In this document: in pieces, positions 26,312-34,558 of the stretch
How positions within the stretch are numbered: position 1 is the first letter of the stretch
How the letters are laid out: each line of letters starts with the position of its first letter
DNA from: Chitinimonas sp. BJB300
GTDB lineage: Bacteria > Pseudomonadota > Gammaproteobacteria > Burkholderiales > Chitinimonadaceae
Length of the DNA: 64,000 nt
Direction of reading: 5' to 3'
Assembly: GCF_002735695.1 (NCBI RefSeq)
Contig: NZ_PDZH01000002.1
Location: forward strand, 18,561-82,560
The notes under the pieces: generated by a model
The model's database searches: none
What the model was told of the DNA's origin: nothing
The model's input: only the letters and a program-made list of their open reading frames with translations
Made by a program: the position numbers and the translations under genes

Positions 26312-27138
26312 GCAACCAACTCCGTGGTGATAGCGCGGGCGATGTCCAATTCCGCCAGTAGTGTGGAAAGCGGTGGGATGTTGTCGTCACGTTCAATCAT
26401 GGTGGCTACGCCGGGAAAGCGTTTGGCCGCGGTACGGTATAGGTCCCACACGGCAGGCGGGACAGGTGCGTCATGTGTGTCGATAAGGTATTGGCCTCGA
26501 TTCGCATGCCCTGCCAGATGAATCTGCCGCACGCGCTCGACCGGTATGGCTGCCAAATAGGTTTGGGGGTCGAAGCCATGATTAACGCTGCTCACGTAGA
26601 TGTTATTGACGTCAAGCAGCAGCAAGCAGTCGGCCCGGCGGGCGATTTCGGTCAGGAAATCCCACTCTGGCATCTCGTCGATGTTGTAGCTCAGATAGCT
26701 CGATACGTTCTCGATGAGCAGACGCTGACCAATCGTATCCTGTACGCGCGCAATCCGGTCGGCGACATGAGTAATCACGGCTTCGGTATACGGCAGCGGC
26801 AAGAGATCGTGTAGGTTGACGCCATCCACCCCGGTCCAGCACAGGTGGTCGGACACCCACATTGGTTCCACCCGGTCGACCAATGCGCGTAATGACTTGA
26901 GATAGGTGGCATCCAATGGGTCGGTACCGCCTAGCGACATGGCGACGCCATGCAGCGCCATAGGGTATTCAATCCGTAGGCGGTCCAGAAAATGCAGGGG
27001 TTTGCCGCCAGGGAGTAAATAGTTGTCTGTCAACGCTTCCAGCCAGTCAACGCAGCCGGGTGTGGTCAACAAGTCTTGATAATGGTCAGGGCGCAAGCCC
27101 AGACCAAAGGCCGGGCTAGGTGTTTTAGGGGCATTCAT
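26308..27138 (-). CDS. bufB: DUF692 multinuclear iron oxidase (BufB/HvfB-like)
   Basis: The 276-residue TIM-barrel enzyme belongs to the DUF692 (MNIO) family that includes MbnB. Visible features are [14 protein letters not shown] at the start, [12 protein letters not shown], the His-containing [62 protein letters not shown] and IDTHDAPVP. These supply the His/Asp/Glu/Asn iron ligands. Such enzymes convert precursor cysteines into oxazolone/thioamide or thiooxazole groups that bind copper. A start at ATG 27138 is chosen; no good Shine-Dalgarno is visible. It is co-transcribed with the bufA-like gene upstream (gap 201 bp). Confidence 0.93.
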   Translation of the reverse strand: MNAPKTPSPAFGLGLRPDHYQDLLTTPGCVDWLEALTDNYLLPGGKPLHFLDRLRIEYPMALHGVAMSLGGTDPLDATYLKSLRALVDRVEPMWVSDHLCWTGVDGVNLHDLLPLPYTEAVITHVADRIARVQDTIGQRLLIENVSSYLSYNIDEMPEWDFLTEIARRADCLLLLDVNNIYVSSVNHGFDPQTYLAAIPVERVRQIHLAGHANRGQYLIDTHDAPVPPAVWDLYRTAAKRFPGVATMIERDDNIPPLSTLLAELDIARAITTELVA

Positions 27139-27321
27139 GGGAAGGGAGAAAGCTGACAAGCTACAGGTGCGTGCTCCATCGGAGAGCAAATCATTTCACC
27201 AAGGAAGACACGATAGGCCTTGTGAAGGTTGATGGTCTTTTGGAATCAAACCTTGGCAAGGTTGGATGCAGCACAGAATTGACCGGTACATTGGTACACG
27301 GAGACTTTCTGCTGCATCCAT

Positions 27322-27339
27322 GTCCTGCAGCAGCAGGAC
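27322..27339 (-). promoter_or_regulatory. Hairpin directly after the bufA-like stop codon
   Basis: A perfect 7-bp stem GTCCTGC/GCAGGAC with a 4-base AGCA loop abuts the stop codon (27340-27342). No T-run follows on the minus strand, so it is more likely an mRNA-stabilising or attenuating structure than a full terminator. Confidence 0.55.
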
Positions 27340-27591
27340 TTACTCTTTCACTTCCTTGCCGCCTTTTGTTTTGCACTCTTTGGCGCTGGCTTCTACCCAG
27401 CCATGGCCTTTGCAGCTGTTTTGGCCCTTACAGGCGTTTTCAGCTGTCTTGCAGCTCGACGTTCCTTTGCAGCTGTTGATGCCTTCGCACTTCACTTTTG
27501 CATGCTCTTTTTCGGCGGCAAGTGTTGGGGTAGCGCTAAGTGCAAGGGTGGCAACTGCAGCAGCGGCAAAGGCGGCGGAACTGAATTTCAT
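27340..27591 (-). CDS. bufA: Bufferin-type metallophore RiPP precursor (BufA2-like, DUF2282)
   Basis: The 83-residue precursor has a signal peptide (MKFSSAAFAAAAVATLALS, cleaved after TLAA) and a six-cysteine core region: KCEGINSCKGTSSC, KTAENACKGQNSCKGHGW and KECKTKGG. Bufferin precursors are exported to the periplasm after cysteine modification by the DUF692 enzyme and sequester copper. The AGGAG motif before ATG 27591 is strong, so high expression is expected. It is followed by a hairpin and then bufB/bufC-like genes. Regulation is not evident; copper- or ECF-sigma-responsive control is usual for this class but no box was recognised. Confidence 0.9.
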   Translation of the reverse strand: MKFSSAAFAAAAVATLALSATPTLAAEKEHAKVKCEGINSCKGTSSCKTAENACKGQNSCKGHGWVEASAKECKTKGGKEVKE

Positions 27592-27724
27592 TATGACTCT
27601 CCTGGTTGTGGATAACTGAAGCACAGCGCTTCTGTCCCGTTGGTCGTACAGTTACGCTGCGCCTTACACCTTAGGTGAGAAATTCTTGAATCGCTGAAAA
27701 CATTAGAGTTAGCGGCAGCAACGA

Positions 27725-28543
27725 TTAGGCAATAAACACATCCATCTGTTCTGCGGGTAGGTCTGTCTTGGGCGAAGGCTGATGGTTAGCCAGCTGCCAG
27801 CGGATAATCTTCAGTTCCCCCTCAATGGTTTCTACCAGTGCTGTGAGGCTTTCCACCCAATCCCCGTCGTTACAATAGAGGACGCCGTCAATCTCACGCA
27901 TTTCGGCTTTGTGGATATGCCCGCAAATCACGCCATCCAGCCCACGTGTCTTAGCCTCTCTGGCGACAGCCTCTTCGAACTGGCTGACGAAGCTCACTGC
28001 TTTCTTTACTTTGTGCTTTAAAAATTGCGAGAGTGACCAATACGGCAAACCCAGTTTGCCGCGGATATGGTTGAACCAGCGATTGAGCTTGAGCGTGATG
28101 GTATAGGCATGGTCGCCCACAATCGCCAGCCAACGTGCGCACTGGATCACGCCGTCAAACAAGTCGCCATGCAGCACCAGAAAACGGCGGCCGTCAGCCA
28201 TGGTATGGATCAACTCATCCTGGATGTCGATGCCACCAAATGCGAGACCGATAAACTGCCGCACCGCTTCGTCATGGTTGCCTGCGATGTAAACCACCTG
28301 CGTTCCTTTACGCGCTTTGCGCAGAATCTTCTGCACCACATCGTTATGTTCCTGATTCCAGTACCATGTGCGTTTCAAGGCCCAGCCATCGATGATGTCG
28401 CCCACAAGATAGAGATGATCGGACTCGGTATGCCGGAGGAAATCAAGCAGATAGGCCGCTTGGCAGCCTTGGGTGCCCAAATGTAGGTCCGATATCCAGA
28501 TAGTGCGAAAATGCTGGCTGGGTTGGTCGCTCACGGTTGTCAC
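27725..28543 (-). CDS. Metallophosphoesterase of the UDP-2,3-diacylglucosamine hydrolase type
   Basis: The 272-residue protein has metallophosphoesterase motifs WISDLHLGTQG (about residues 16-26), LVGDIIDGWAL, YIAGNHDEAVR, VLHGDLFDGV and CGHIHKAEMR. The sequence resembles the second, LpxH-like family (YbbF/LpxH2-type) often linked with glycolipid genes, rather than classical LpxH of 240 residues. It would hydrolyse a pyrophosphate bond in a lipid A-like precursor, but its real substrate is uncertain. The start codon is GTG at 28543, without a clear Shine-Dalgarno. It is not in an obvious operon with bufA. Confidence 0.82.
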   Translation of the reverse strand: MTTVSDQPSQHFRTIWISDLHLGTQGCQAAYLLDFLRHTESDHLYLVGDIIDGWALKRTWYWNQEHNDVVQKILRKARKGTQVVYIAGNHDEAVRQFIGLAFGGIDIQDELIHTMADGRRFLVLHGDLFDGVIQCARWLAIVGDHAYTITLKLNRWFNHIRGKLGLPYWSLSQFLKHKVKKAVSFVSQFEEAVAREAKTRGLDGVICGHIHKAEMREIDGVLYCNDGDWVESLTALVETIEGELKIIRWQLANHQPSPKTDLPAEQMDVFIA

Positions 28544-28660
28544 AGGAGATGGCGATCATGTGAGCATGCCGTCTAAATGTGACAGTATCTTGAAAAGCAC
28601 CGAGGGCCGCCCTGATGCCATCAGTGCAGCCCTCGCATGTCATGACTTGATAGATAGTGT

Positions 28661-29572
28661 TTACTTGCTCTCAAGCACTTCGCGGTCATTCAACGGTTGC
28701 AAAGGCCGCGCGTTCATGGGGTATTCCTGCCGAAAGCGTTCAATCTGTGCGCTGGATATCTCGACGGGTGTTTTTAAAACCAGCCAACGTACTTCCTCTG
28801 AACACGGCGGTGTGGTTAATGAGCCTTTGAAGGTATAGAACGTCAAATTGTCCGGCAGCAGGCTGGCCGGGCTCAATATTCTTTCGCTATAGCTGCGGGT
28901 TTCATTGTGCTCTGTCGGGATGCGAGGCCAGATTGCCTCAAGCGTTGGGTTGGGGCGGCCTTCCTTGAAGAGCACGGCAATGACGGCCAACGTGCCTGCC
29001 TCGCTCATATGCACCATATGGGCTACAAGTGGATACCGCCGCCCATTGATGGCTTCTTCGCTTGGAGTATGGAAATGAAATTGCTTGAGTTCATAGCGTT
29101 CACCTAGTGCCTCCAGCCAACTGCCTGGCTCGATATTCACTTGGATGGTATGGCCGTTGTTGGTGATGGCAAGCTTACTCAGGCCATAGGCAATCTTCAG
29201 CGGGTCGAGCTTTTGCTGCACGGCTCCTTCTATATTGATAGGGGATTGGGTCTTGCCTTCTACGCACTGTGAATAGGCCGAATTCATCGTGCCCCATCTT
29301 GCGGGCCCGGTCAGCTTGCCTTCATAGCTCCAATGGCTCAGGTCTTCTTCCTCATGCTCTACCAGCGACGGTTTTTTATTGGCCGTGGCGTTTTCACCAT
29401 GCTTTGTCGCAGCGGGTTTGACGGCCCTGATATTTGCACGAAGTTGCGCTTTGGTTGGGGCCAGCGCCTTGTCTGTCTTAATAATGCTATTTGCGGCTGT
29501 GGCGTGGGGTGGGTCGTTAGCCAATGTGACGAGTGATGTAGCCAACAGACAAAGCGAGGTCATGAATCGCAT
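28661..29572 (-). CDS. Alpha-class carbonic anhydrase, exported
   Basis: The 303-residue precursor has a signal peptide (MRFMTSLCLLATSLVTLA) and a low-complexity linker rich in Ala/Lys (about residues 22-85). An alpha-carbonic anhydrase domain follows, with HWSYEGKLTGPARWG, QSPINIEG, the zinc ligands QFHFHTPSEE and LVAHMVHMSE, and SLTTPPCSEEVRWLVL. It hydrates CO2 in the periplasm. The start was moved to ATG 29572 because the signal peptide begins there. The reversed family A element starts about 150 bp upstream of its coding start. Confidence 0.95.
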   Translation of the reverse strand: MRFMTSLCLLATSLVTLANDPPHATAANSIIKTDKALAPTKAQLRANIRAVKPAATKHGENATANKKPSLVEHEEEDLSHWSYEGKLTGPARWGTMNSAYSQCVEGKTQSPINIEGAVQQKLDPLKIAYGLSKLAITNNGHTIQVNIEPGSWLEALGERYELKQFHFHTPSEEAINGRRYPLVAHMVHMSEAGTLAVIAVLFKEGRPNPTLEAIWPRIPTEHNETRSYSERILSPASLLPDNLTFYTFKGSLTTPPCSEEVRWLVLKTPVEISSAQIERFRQEYPMNARPLQPLNDREVLESK

Positions 29573-29725
29573 GGTGACAAGATCCCTGGTAAGAGGAGTC
29601 TTGAGCTTAGTTGGTGAAATCAAACGGACTATCGTAAATCGGCAGTTTCTTGCGGATTGTTATCTGGTACGTTGTCCTTTTGCATCGATGACAACTTCGC
29701 CGTCTTCCTTGGTGAAAGGTTTTAA

Positions 29726-29865
29726 GAACCGGTCTAATGTCTCGCGAGCTAGGGCAAGATAAGGCGAAAACAGCCGAGGAAGCGGAGTTTACAAGTGGTA
29801 AATGAGCATTCCGAGGGTGTATTCAACGCCATATTGCCGACGCGTAGCAGACTTTATACCGGTTT
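29726..29865 (-). repeat. Family A MITE-like element, copy A5 (reversed)
   Basis: A 140-bp reversed copy, flanked by TAA at 29723-29725 and 29866-29868. The arsC stop codon lies 12 bp inside its right end. Confidence 0.85.
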
Positions 29866-30228
29866 TAAGAATTGCTTGGGCAATAGATCCAACACCACTT
29901 CCGAAGGCCGGCACAATTTCACGCCAGATGCTGTAACCACAATGGGACGGTTGATCAACACCGGGTGCTGCAACATGAAGTCGATGAGCTGCTCGTTCGT
30001 CCATTTGGCATCATCAAGGCCGAGCTCTTCATAGAGCGGACCTTTCTGGCGTAACAGGTCACGCGGGGTGATATGCATTGCTGCGATCAGCCCCACCAGT
30101 GTGTCATGGTCTGGCGGGTTGTCCAGGTAGCGGATAACCTCGGGCTCCACGCCAGCATGGCGAATCAATGCCAGCACATTGCGTGAAGTGCCACAAGCCG
30201 GATTGTGGTAGATGGTAACTTTGCTCAT
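29854..30228 (-). CDS. arsC: ArsC-family arsenate reductase (glutaredoxin type)
   Basis: The 124-residue thioredoxin-fold protein has the ArsC-type catalytic site IYHNPACGTSRNVLALI, with a single N-terminal cysteine, and the conserved arginine region LCRPSEVVLDLLP near the end. It would reduce arsenate with glutathione/glutaredoxin, although many ArsC/YffB relatives have other or unknown roles. No arsB or arsR adjoins. The last few codons (LKPV) and the TAA stop are supplied by the edge of a reversed family A repeat, so the original C-terminus has been replaced, apparently without harm to the core. Confidence 0.88.
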   Translation of the reverse strand: MSKVTIYHNPACGTSRNVLALIRHAGVEPEVIRYLDNPPDHDTLVGLIAAMHITPRDLLRQKGPLYEELGLDDAKWTNEQLIDFMLQHPVLINRPIVVTASGVKLCRPSEVVLDLLPKQFLKPV

Positions 30229-30270
30229 GTTTCCAGAATTTCCAATGGGGCTATTACGGTGGGCAACCGT

Positions 30271-31176
30271 TCAGGTATCAAGCAGGCGTAAATGCTTGCG
30301 TACAGACAAGGAAGCGCCAGCCAGGCTGAGTGCCGCAACACATAACAGGCTCAATGCCAGTGTGGCGAGAGCAGGTAACGACAACTGGAATGATTGCCCA
30401 TACAGTCCTGCCAACTTTGCAACTGGTCCATTGAGACGGCTTAGGCCCACTGCCACCAAGCCTATGCCCACCAAACTGCCTAGCACGCCCTGAACGGCGG
30501 CCAGATACAGAAAGGGTCGGCGGATAAAGCTGTCGGTAGCGCCTATTAGCTTGCTGACCTCGATTTCTTCACGCCGAGTGAGGATTTGCATACGGATCAG
30601 GTTGGCGGTGATCAATAACAGCGCAGCCCCGAAGAGTCCCGCTACCGTAATCGCCGCTTCATGCCCCAGGCTGACGATGCTGCTAAGGCGTTGCGCCCAT
30701 TCCGAGTCGAGCTGGATATGCTCAACTGCCGAGTCCGCTTTCAGCCGCGTGCTCAATTCCGCCAGGGTATTGGCATCGCCCTGCTTGAGGGTGAGTTCAA
30801 AACTATCGGGTAGCGGGTTATTACCCAGGCCGGCCAGCAGGTCGCCCATGCCACTGGTTTGTTCCAAATCCTTGAGGGCCTGAGTCTTATCGATGTGGCG
30901 GCTTTGCTTCACATTGGCATCGCTGGCGAGCAACGCCTGGATGCGGGCGACATCGGCGGCGCTGGCATCGGTTTGCAGAAAGACGCTGGCTTGCGGCTCG
31001 GTGGGCAACTGGCCCGCCATACCTTGTAGATTGCTGACCAAGGTGTAAAGGCCCAGAGGCAACGCAACGGCGATTCCGATGACCAGCAGGTTGAATAGCG
31101 AACTCAGCGGATTGGTCGCCAGTAGCCGCAAGGTGGTAAGGAGGGCCAGATAATGGAGACGGAGCCAGTGGGTCAT
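30271..31176 (-). CDS. ftsX: Cell-division protein FtsX
   Basis: FtsX is the four-helix permease-like partner of FtsE at the divisome, regulating peptidoglycan hydrolases. The 301-residue protein has an N-terminal helix (LSSLFNLLVIGIAVALPLGL), a periplasmic domain (about residues 55-165), and three C-terminal helices, with QILTRREEIEVSKLIGATD between helices 2 and 3, typical of FtsX. The start overlaps the ftsE stop by 4 bp (ATGA). Confidence 0.95.
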   Translation of the reverse strand: MTHWLRLHYLALLTTLRLLATNPLSSLFNLLVIGIAVALPLGLYTLVSNLQGMAGQLPTEPQASVFLQTDASAADVARIQALLASDANVKQSRHIDKTQALKDLEQTSGMGDLLAGLGNNPLPDSFELTLKQGDANTLAELSTRLKADSAVEHIQLDSEWAQRLSSIVSLGHEAAITVAGLFGAALLLITANLIRMQILTRREEIEVSKLIGATDSFIRRPFLYLAAVQGVLGSLVGIGLVAVGLSRLNGPVAKLAGLYGQSFQLSLPALATLALSLLCVAALSLAGASLSVRKHLRLLDT

Positions 31177-31826
31177 TGGGTAAATTGCCCTTTGTTAAGT
31201 CGCAAGATACGGCGGCCGTAATCGGCCATCAGGCTTTCATCGTGGGCTGAAATCACAATGGTGACGCCTACCTGGTGGAAGCTTTTGAAAAGTTCCATGA
31301 TGTCAAGCGCATAGGCTCGGTCCAGGTTGCCGGTTGGCTCATCCGCCAGCAGCACGGATGGCCGATGCACCACCGCGCGGGCGATGCACAGCCGTTGTTG
31401 CTCGCCGCCCGATAATGAGATCGGACTCATCTTCTCACGTCCCAACAGCCCGACTTTATCCAGGGCTGCACGCGCCCGCCGTCCGGCTTCGCGGCGGTCG
31501 TAGCCCACAATATCGAGTGGCAACATCACATTGTCGAATACCGTGCGGTCGAACAGGATTTTGTGGTCCTGGAAGATCAAGCCGATATGCCGGCGTAGAA
31601 AGGGTAGGGCGCCACTACGAATGCTGGCCAGATTTTGCCCGTTGACGACTACCGAGCCGGCAGTAGGGCGGTCGATGCCTGCTACCAGCCTGAGCAATGT
31701 AGATTTGCCTGCACCGGAGTGTCCGGCCAGGAAGACGAGCTCACCGGTTTCGATTTGAAAGCTGAGATTCTTCAGCGCCTCAAAGCCGCCGGTATAGCGT
31801 TTGCTGACTTGGTTGAACTGGATCAT
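31173..31826 (-). CDS. ftsE: Cell-division ATP-binding protein FtsE
   Basis: This 217-residue ABC ATPase has Walker [14 protein letters not shown], signature [14 protein letters not shown] and Walker [13 protein letters not shown]. It joins FtsX at the inner membrane to control septal hydrolase activation. Its usual upstream partner ftsY is separated from it here by a 140-bp family A element, which may leave ftsEX with its own or a read-through promoter. Confidence 0.97.
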   Translation of the reverse strand: MIQFNQVSKRYTGGFEALKNLSFQIETGELVFLAGHSGAGKSTLLRLVAGIDRPTAGSVVVNGQNLASIRSGALPFLRRHIGLIFQDHKILFDRTVFDNVMLPLDIVGYDRREAGRRARAALDKVGLLGREKMSPISLSGGEQQRLCIARAVVHRPSVLLADEPTGNLDRAYALDIMELFKSFHQVGVTIVISAHDESLMADYGRRILRLNKGQFTQ

Positions 31827-31846
31827 GGTAGCTCGGGCCTTCGTAA

Positions 31847-31986
31847 GAACCTGTCTAAAGTCTGCTGCGCGTCAGCAATACGGTGTTGAAAACATCCTCG
31901 GAATGCTCATTTACCACTTGTAAACTCCTCTTCCTCGGCCGTTTCTGCCTTGTCTTGCTATAGCACGCAAGACTTTAGACAGATTC
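31847..31986 (+). repeat. Family A MITE-like element, copy A2, between ftsE and ftsY
   Basis: A 140-bp copy is flanked by TAA at 31844-31846 and 31987-31989. It lies 12 bp past the ftsY stop codon and 18 bp before the ftsE start. Confidence 0.85.
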
Positions 31987-32000
31987 TAAGGCCTTGGTCC

Positions 32001-33209
32001 TCACTCGATTAAGGCGTCCACATAGTCTTTGGCTTCAAACGGGCGTAAGTCATCAATCCCTTCGCCCACGCCGATAAAGCGTAGCGGAATCGGGTTCTGT
32101 TTGGCGATGCCTGCAATCACCCCGCCCTTGGCGGTACCGTCGAGCTTCGTCAGCACCAAGCCGGTCAGGCCCAGTGCGTCGTTAAAGGCTTTGACCTGCT
32201 GCAGCGCGTTTTGGCCGGTGTTGGCATCAAGCACCAGCAATACTTCGTGCGGGCCGGTTGGGTCTGCCTTGGCGATGACCCGTTTGACCTTGGCAATTTC
32301 ATCCATCAGGTGCAGCTGGGTGGGCAGGCGACCGGCGGTATCCGCCAATACAATGTCGATACCACGTGCCTTGGCGGCGTTGATGGCATCGAAGCAGACC
32401 GCGGCGGAATCGCCACCATCTTGTGCGATGACGGTGACGTTGTTGCGTTCACCCCACGCCATAAGTTGTTCGCGTGCGGCAGCGCGGAAGGTATCACCCG
32501 CGGCGAGTAGGACGCTTTTCCCCTGGCTCTGAAAGTACTTGGCCAGCTTGCCGATACTGGTGGTTTTACCTGCCCCGTTGACGCCTGCCACCATGATGAT
32601 GAATGGCGTGTGGCCTTCCACCTGCAAAGGTTTTTCCAAAGGTGCAATCAAGTCGGTCAACGCGCCTTTGAGGGCACCACGTAATTCGCTGGCATCTTTG
32701 AGCCCTGATAGGCTGACCCGTTGGCGCACATCTTTCAGCAGGTGGACGGTGGCATCCACGCCCATATCGGCGGTGAGCAGCACGGTTTCCAGCTCTTCAT
32801 AGAGGTTCTCGTCAATCTGGCCGCCGCCGAAGAGCGCTGCCAACTCTTTGCCAAACTTATCGCGGGTCTTGGCCAAGCCGGCTTTCAGTTTGTATTGCCA
32901 GACCTCCTTTGACGCTTGGGCGACATCCTTTGCCAATACCGTTACATCGGTATTGAGCACCTCGACGGTTTTTTGCCAGAAGGATTTTTCTTCCACTGCC
33001 GCTACAGCAGGGGCCGTTGTAGCTACCATTACGGGCGCTGGCGTCACGGTTTGCGGGGCGGCTACCGTAACAGTCTCCAGTACGGTTTCTGGCGCAGGCG
33101 TAGCAGGCTTTTCCGCTGTGACAAGCCCGCCCAGGTCGGTATTGAGGGCCTTCCAGAGCTTTCTGCCCCAGCCGGTATCGTTGTTTTGTGTTGGTGTTTG
33201 TTCAGACAT
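32001..33209 (-). CDS. ftsY: Signal recognition particle receptor FtsY
   Basis: FtsY docks the SRP-ribosome complex at the membrane. The 402-residue protein has a charged, Ala/Val/Thr-rich N-terminal A domain (about residues 1-110) and the NG domain with G1 GVNGAGKTTSIGKLA, G3 DTAGRLPTQLHLM and G4 TKLDGTAKGG. The start MSEQTPTQ at 33209 was chosen over an in-frame upstream start at 33272, which overlaps the divergent rsmD promoter region. It is the promoter-proximal gene of the ftsY-ftsE-ftsX series. Confidence 0.96.
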   Translation of the reverse strand: MSEQTPTQNNDTGWGRKLWKALNTDLGGLVTAEKPATPAPETVLETVTVAAPQTVTPAPVMVATTAPAVAAVEEKSFWQKTVEVLNTDVTVLAKDVAQASKEVWQYKLKAGLAKTRDKFGKELAALFGGGQIDENLYEELETVLLTADMGVDATVHLLKDVRQRVSLSGLKDASELRGALKGALTDLIAPLEKPLQVEGHTPFIIMVAGVNGAGKTTSIGKLAKYFQSQGKSVLLAAGDTFRAAAREQLMAWGERNNVTVIAQDGGDSAAVCFDAINAAKARGIDIVLADTAGRLPTQLHLMDEIAKVKRVIAKADPTGPHEVLLVLDANTGQNALQQVKAFNDALGLTGLVLTKLDGTAKGGVIAGIAKQNPIPLRFIGVGEGIDDLRPFEAKDYVDALIE

Positions 33210-33292
33210 GCAATCGTAGCTTTCCAGTGCCGGCTTAACCGGTGAATTGGGGTAGGATTCTAGCCTGTTCAATCCCTTATCCCAACCTTCGC

Positions 33293-33886
33293 ATGCCGAA
33301 GCTCGCGCCTAAAACTACCAAACCCATCCGTGGTACCAATCAATTACGCATCATTGGGGGCGACTATCGCCGCCGTATCCTGCCTTTTCCGGATGGTGAG
33401 GGCTTGCGGCCCACGCCCGATCGTGTACGGGAAACCCTATTCAACTGGCTGGGGCAAGACCTTGATGGCCGGGTTTGTCTTGATCTGTTCGCCGGCAGTG
33501 GTGCGTTGGGTTTTGAAGCAGCATCGAGGGGTGCACGCCGCGTTGTCATGGTGGAAATGGCACGCCCTGCGCTGGCGGCGTTGCAGTCGAACCGAGCCTT
33601 GCTTCAGGCAGAAGTAGTCGAGGTGGTTGGGGCGGATGCGTTGGCTTGGTTGGGTCGTAGCAGCGAGCAGTTTGATGTGGTTTTTCTTGACCCGCCCTTT
33701 GCCAGTGACTTCCTGGTCAAGGTATTGGCCGTAATTGCGCCGTGTTTGCACGAAGATGGCTTGGTATATATCGAAACAGCTGATTGGCCAGCGCTAACTG
33801 GTTGGGAAGTATTACGTAAAGGCAAGGCTGGTGTGGTGCACTATGGGTTGTTGCGTCTGACGCCTGTGGTGCACATTGCAGGCTAG
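33293..33886 (+). CDS. rsmD: 16S rRNA (guanine966-N2)-methyltransferase
   Basis: The 197-residue SAM-dependent methyltransferase modifies G966 in 16S rRNA. Motif I is LDLFAGSGALGFEAASRGA, and the catalytic motif IV is FLDPPFA (D/N-PP-Y/F type). LRPTPDRVRETLFNWL near residue 45 is diagnostic. It is divergent from ftsY, the usual arrangement in many proteobacteria. Start ATG 33293. Confidence 0.95.
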   Translation: MPKLAPKTTKPIRGTNQLRIIGGDYRRRILPFPDGEGLRPTPDRVRETLFNWLGQDLDGRVCLDLFAGSGALGFEAASRGARRVVMVEMARPALAALQSNRALLQAEVVEVVGADALAWLGRSSEQFDVVFLDPPFASDFLVKVLAVIAPCLHEDGLVYIETADWPALTGWEVLRKGKAGVVHYGLLRLTPVVHIAG

Positions 33887-34026
33887 ACTAGCGATGGGGG
33901 CAGTGGGGTGCTCTATTTTGCTGCTTTTTCTTGCCTGCCATTGGCGCAATTAAGACGCCATAAGTTAGCAAGCCGTTTCTTTGGCATACTGGCCGAACAA
34001 ACCTCAATCCCTAGGGAATAATAAGC

Positions 34027-34308
34027 ATGCTCACGGTAAACGAGTACTTCGGCGGCGCGGTTAAATCCATTGCTTTTGGCATGGCGGAAGGCCCTGCTAC
34101 GGTAGGTGTGATGGCGCCAGGCGATTATGAGTTTGGTACTACCCAGCGCGAAGTGATGCATGTGGTGGTCGGGGCGCTGATGGTGAAGTTGCCAGGCAAG
34201 GATGGGTGGGAAACGTTTGCAGCAGGCAGCCAATTCGTGGTGCCGGCAGACAGTAAGTTCCAGCTCAAGGTAGTGCAGAATACTGCCTACCTGTGCGAAT
34301 ACCGCTAG
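34027..34308 (+). CDS. ppnP: Pyrimidine/purine nucleoside phosphorylase
   Basis: This 93-residue cupin of the PpnP/YaiE (UPF0345) family has the start [45 protein letters not shown] and [13 protein letters not shown]. The family cleaves nucleosides by phosphorolysis. It is a single gene followed by a family A element 42 bp after the stop codon. Confidence 0.93.
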   Translation: MLTVNEYFGGAVKSIAFGMAEGPATVGVMAPGDYEFGTTQREVMHVVVGALMVKLPGKDGWETFAAGSQFVVPADSKFQLKVVQNTAYLCEYR

Positions 34309-34349
34309 CCGTTCCACCTAACGGTTTGTTCTGCTCTGTATGGATCTAA

Positions 34350-34489
34350 GAACCTGTCTAAAGTCTGCTACGCGTCGGCAATATGGCGTTGAAAACACCC
34401 TCGGAATGCTCATTTACCCTGTGTAAACTCCGCTTCCTCGGCTGTTTTCGCCTTGTCTCGCCCTAGCTCGCGAGACTTTGAACAGGTTC
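34350..34489 (+). repeat. Family A MITE-like element, copy A3
   Basis: A 140-bp copy with clean TAA flanks at 34347-34349 and 34490-34492 lies between ppnP and the terminator at 34521. Confidence 0.88.
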
Positions 34490-34520
34490 TAATAGACCTG
34501 TATCTGAACGAGTGGCCAGG

Positions 34521-34551
34521 AAAAAGCCCGATCGTGTGATCGGGCTTTTTT
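34521..34551. terminator. Bidirectional Rho-independent terminator
   Basis: The stem GCCCGATC/GATCGGGC with a GTGT loop is flanked by AAAAA and TTTTTT. It separates ppnP and the convergent YdgA-like gene and can serve both strands. Confidence 0.93.
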
Positions 34552-34558
34552 GCGCTGC

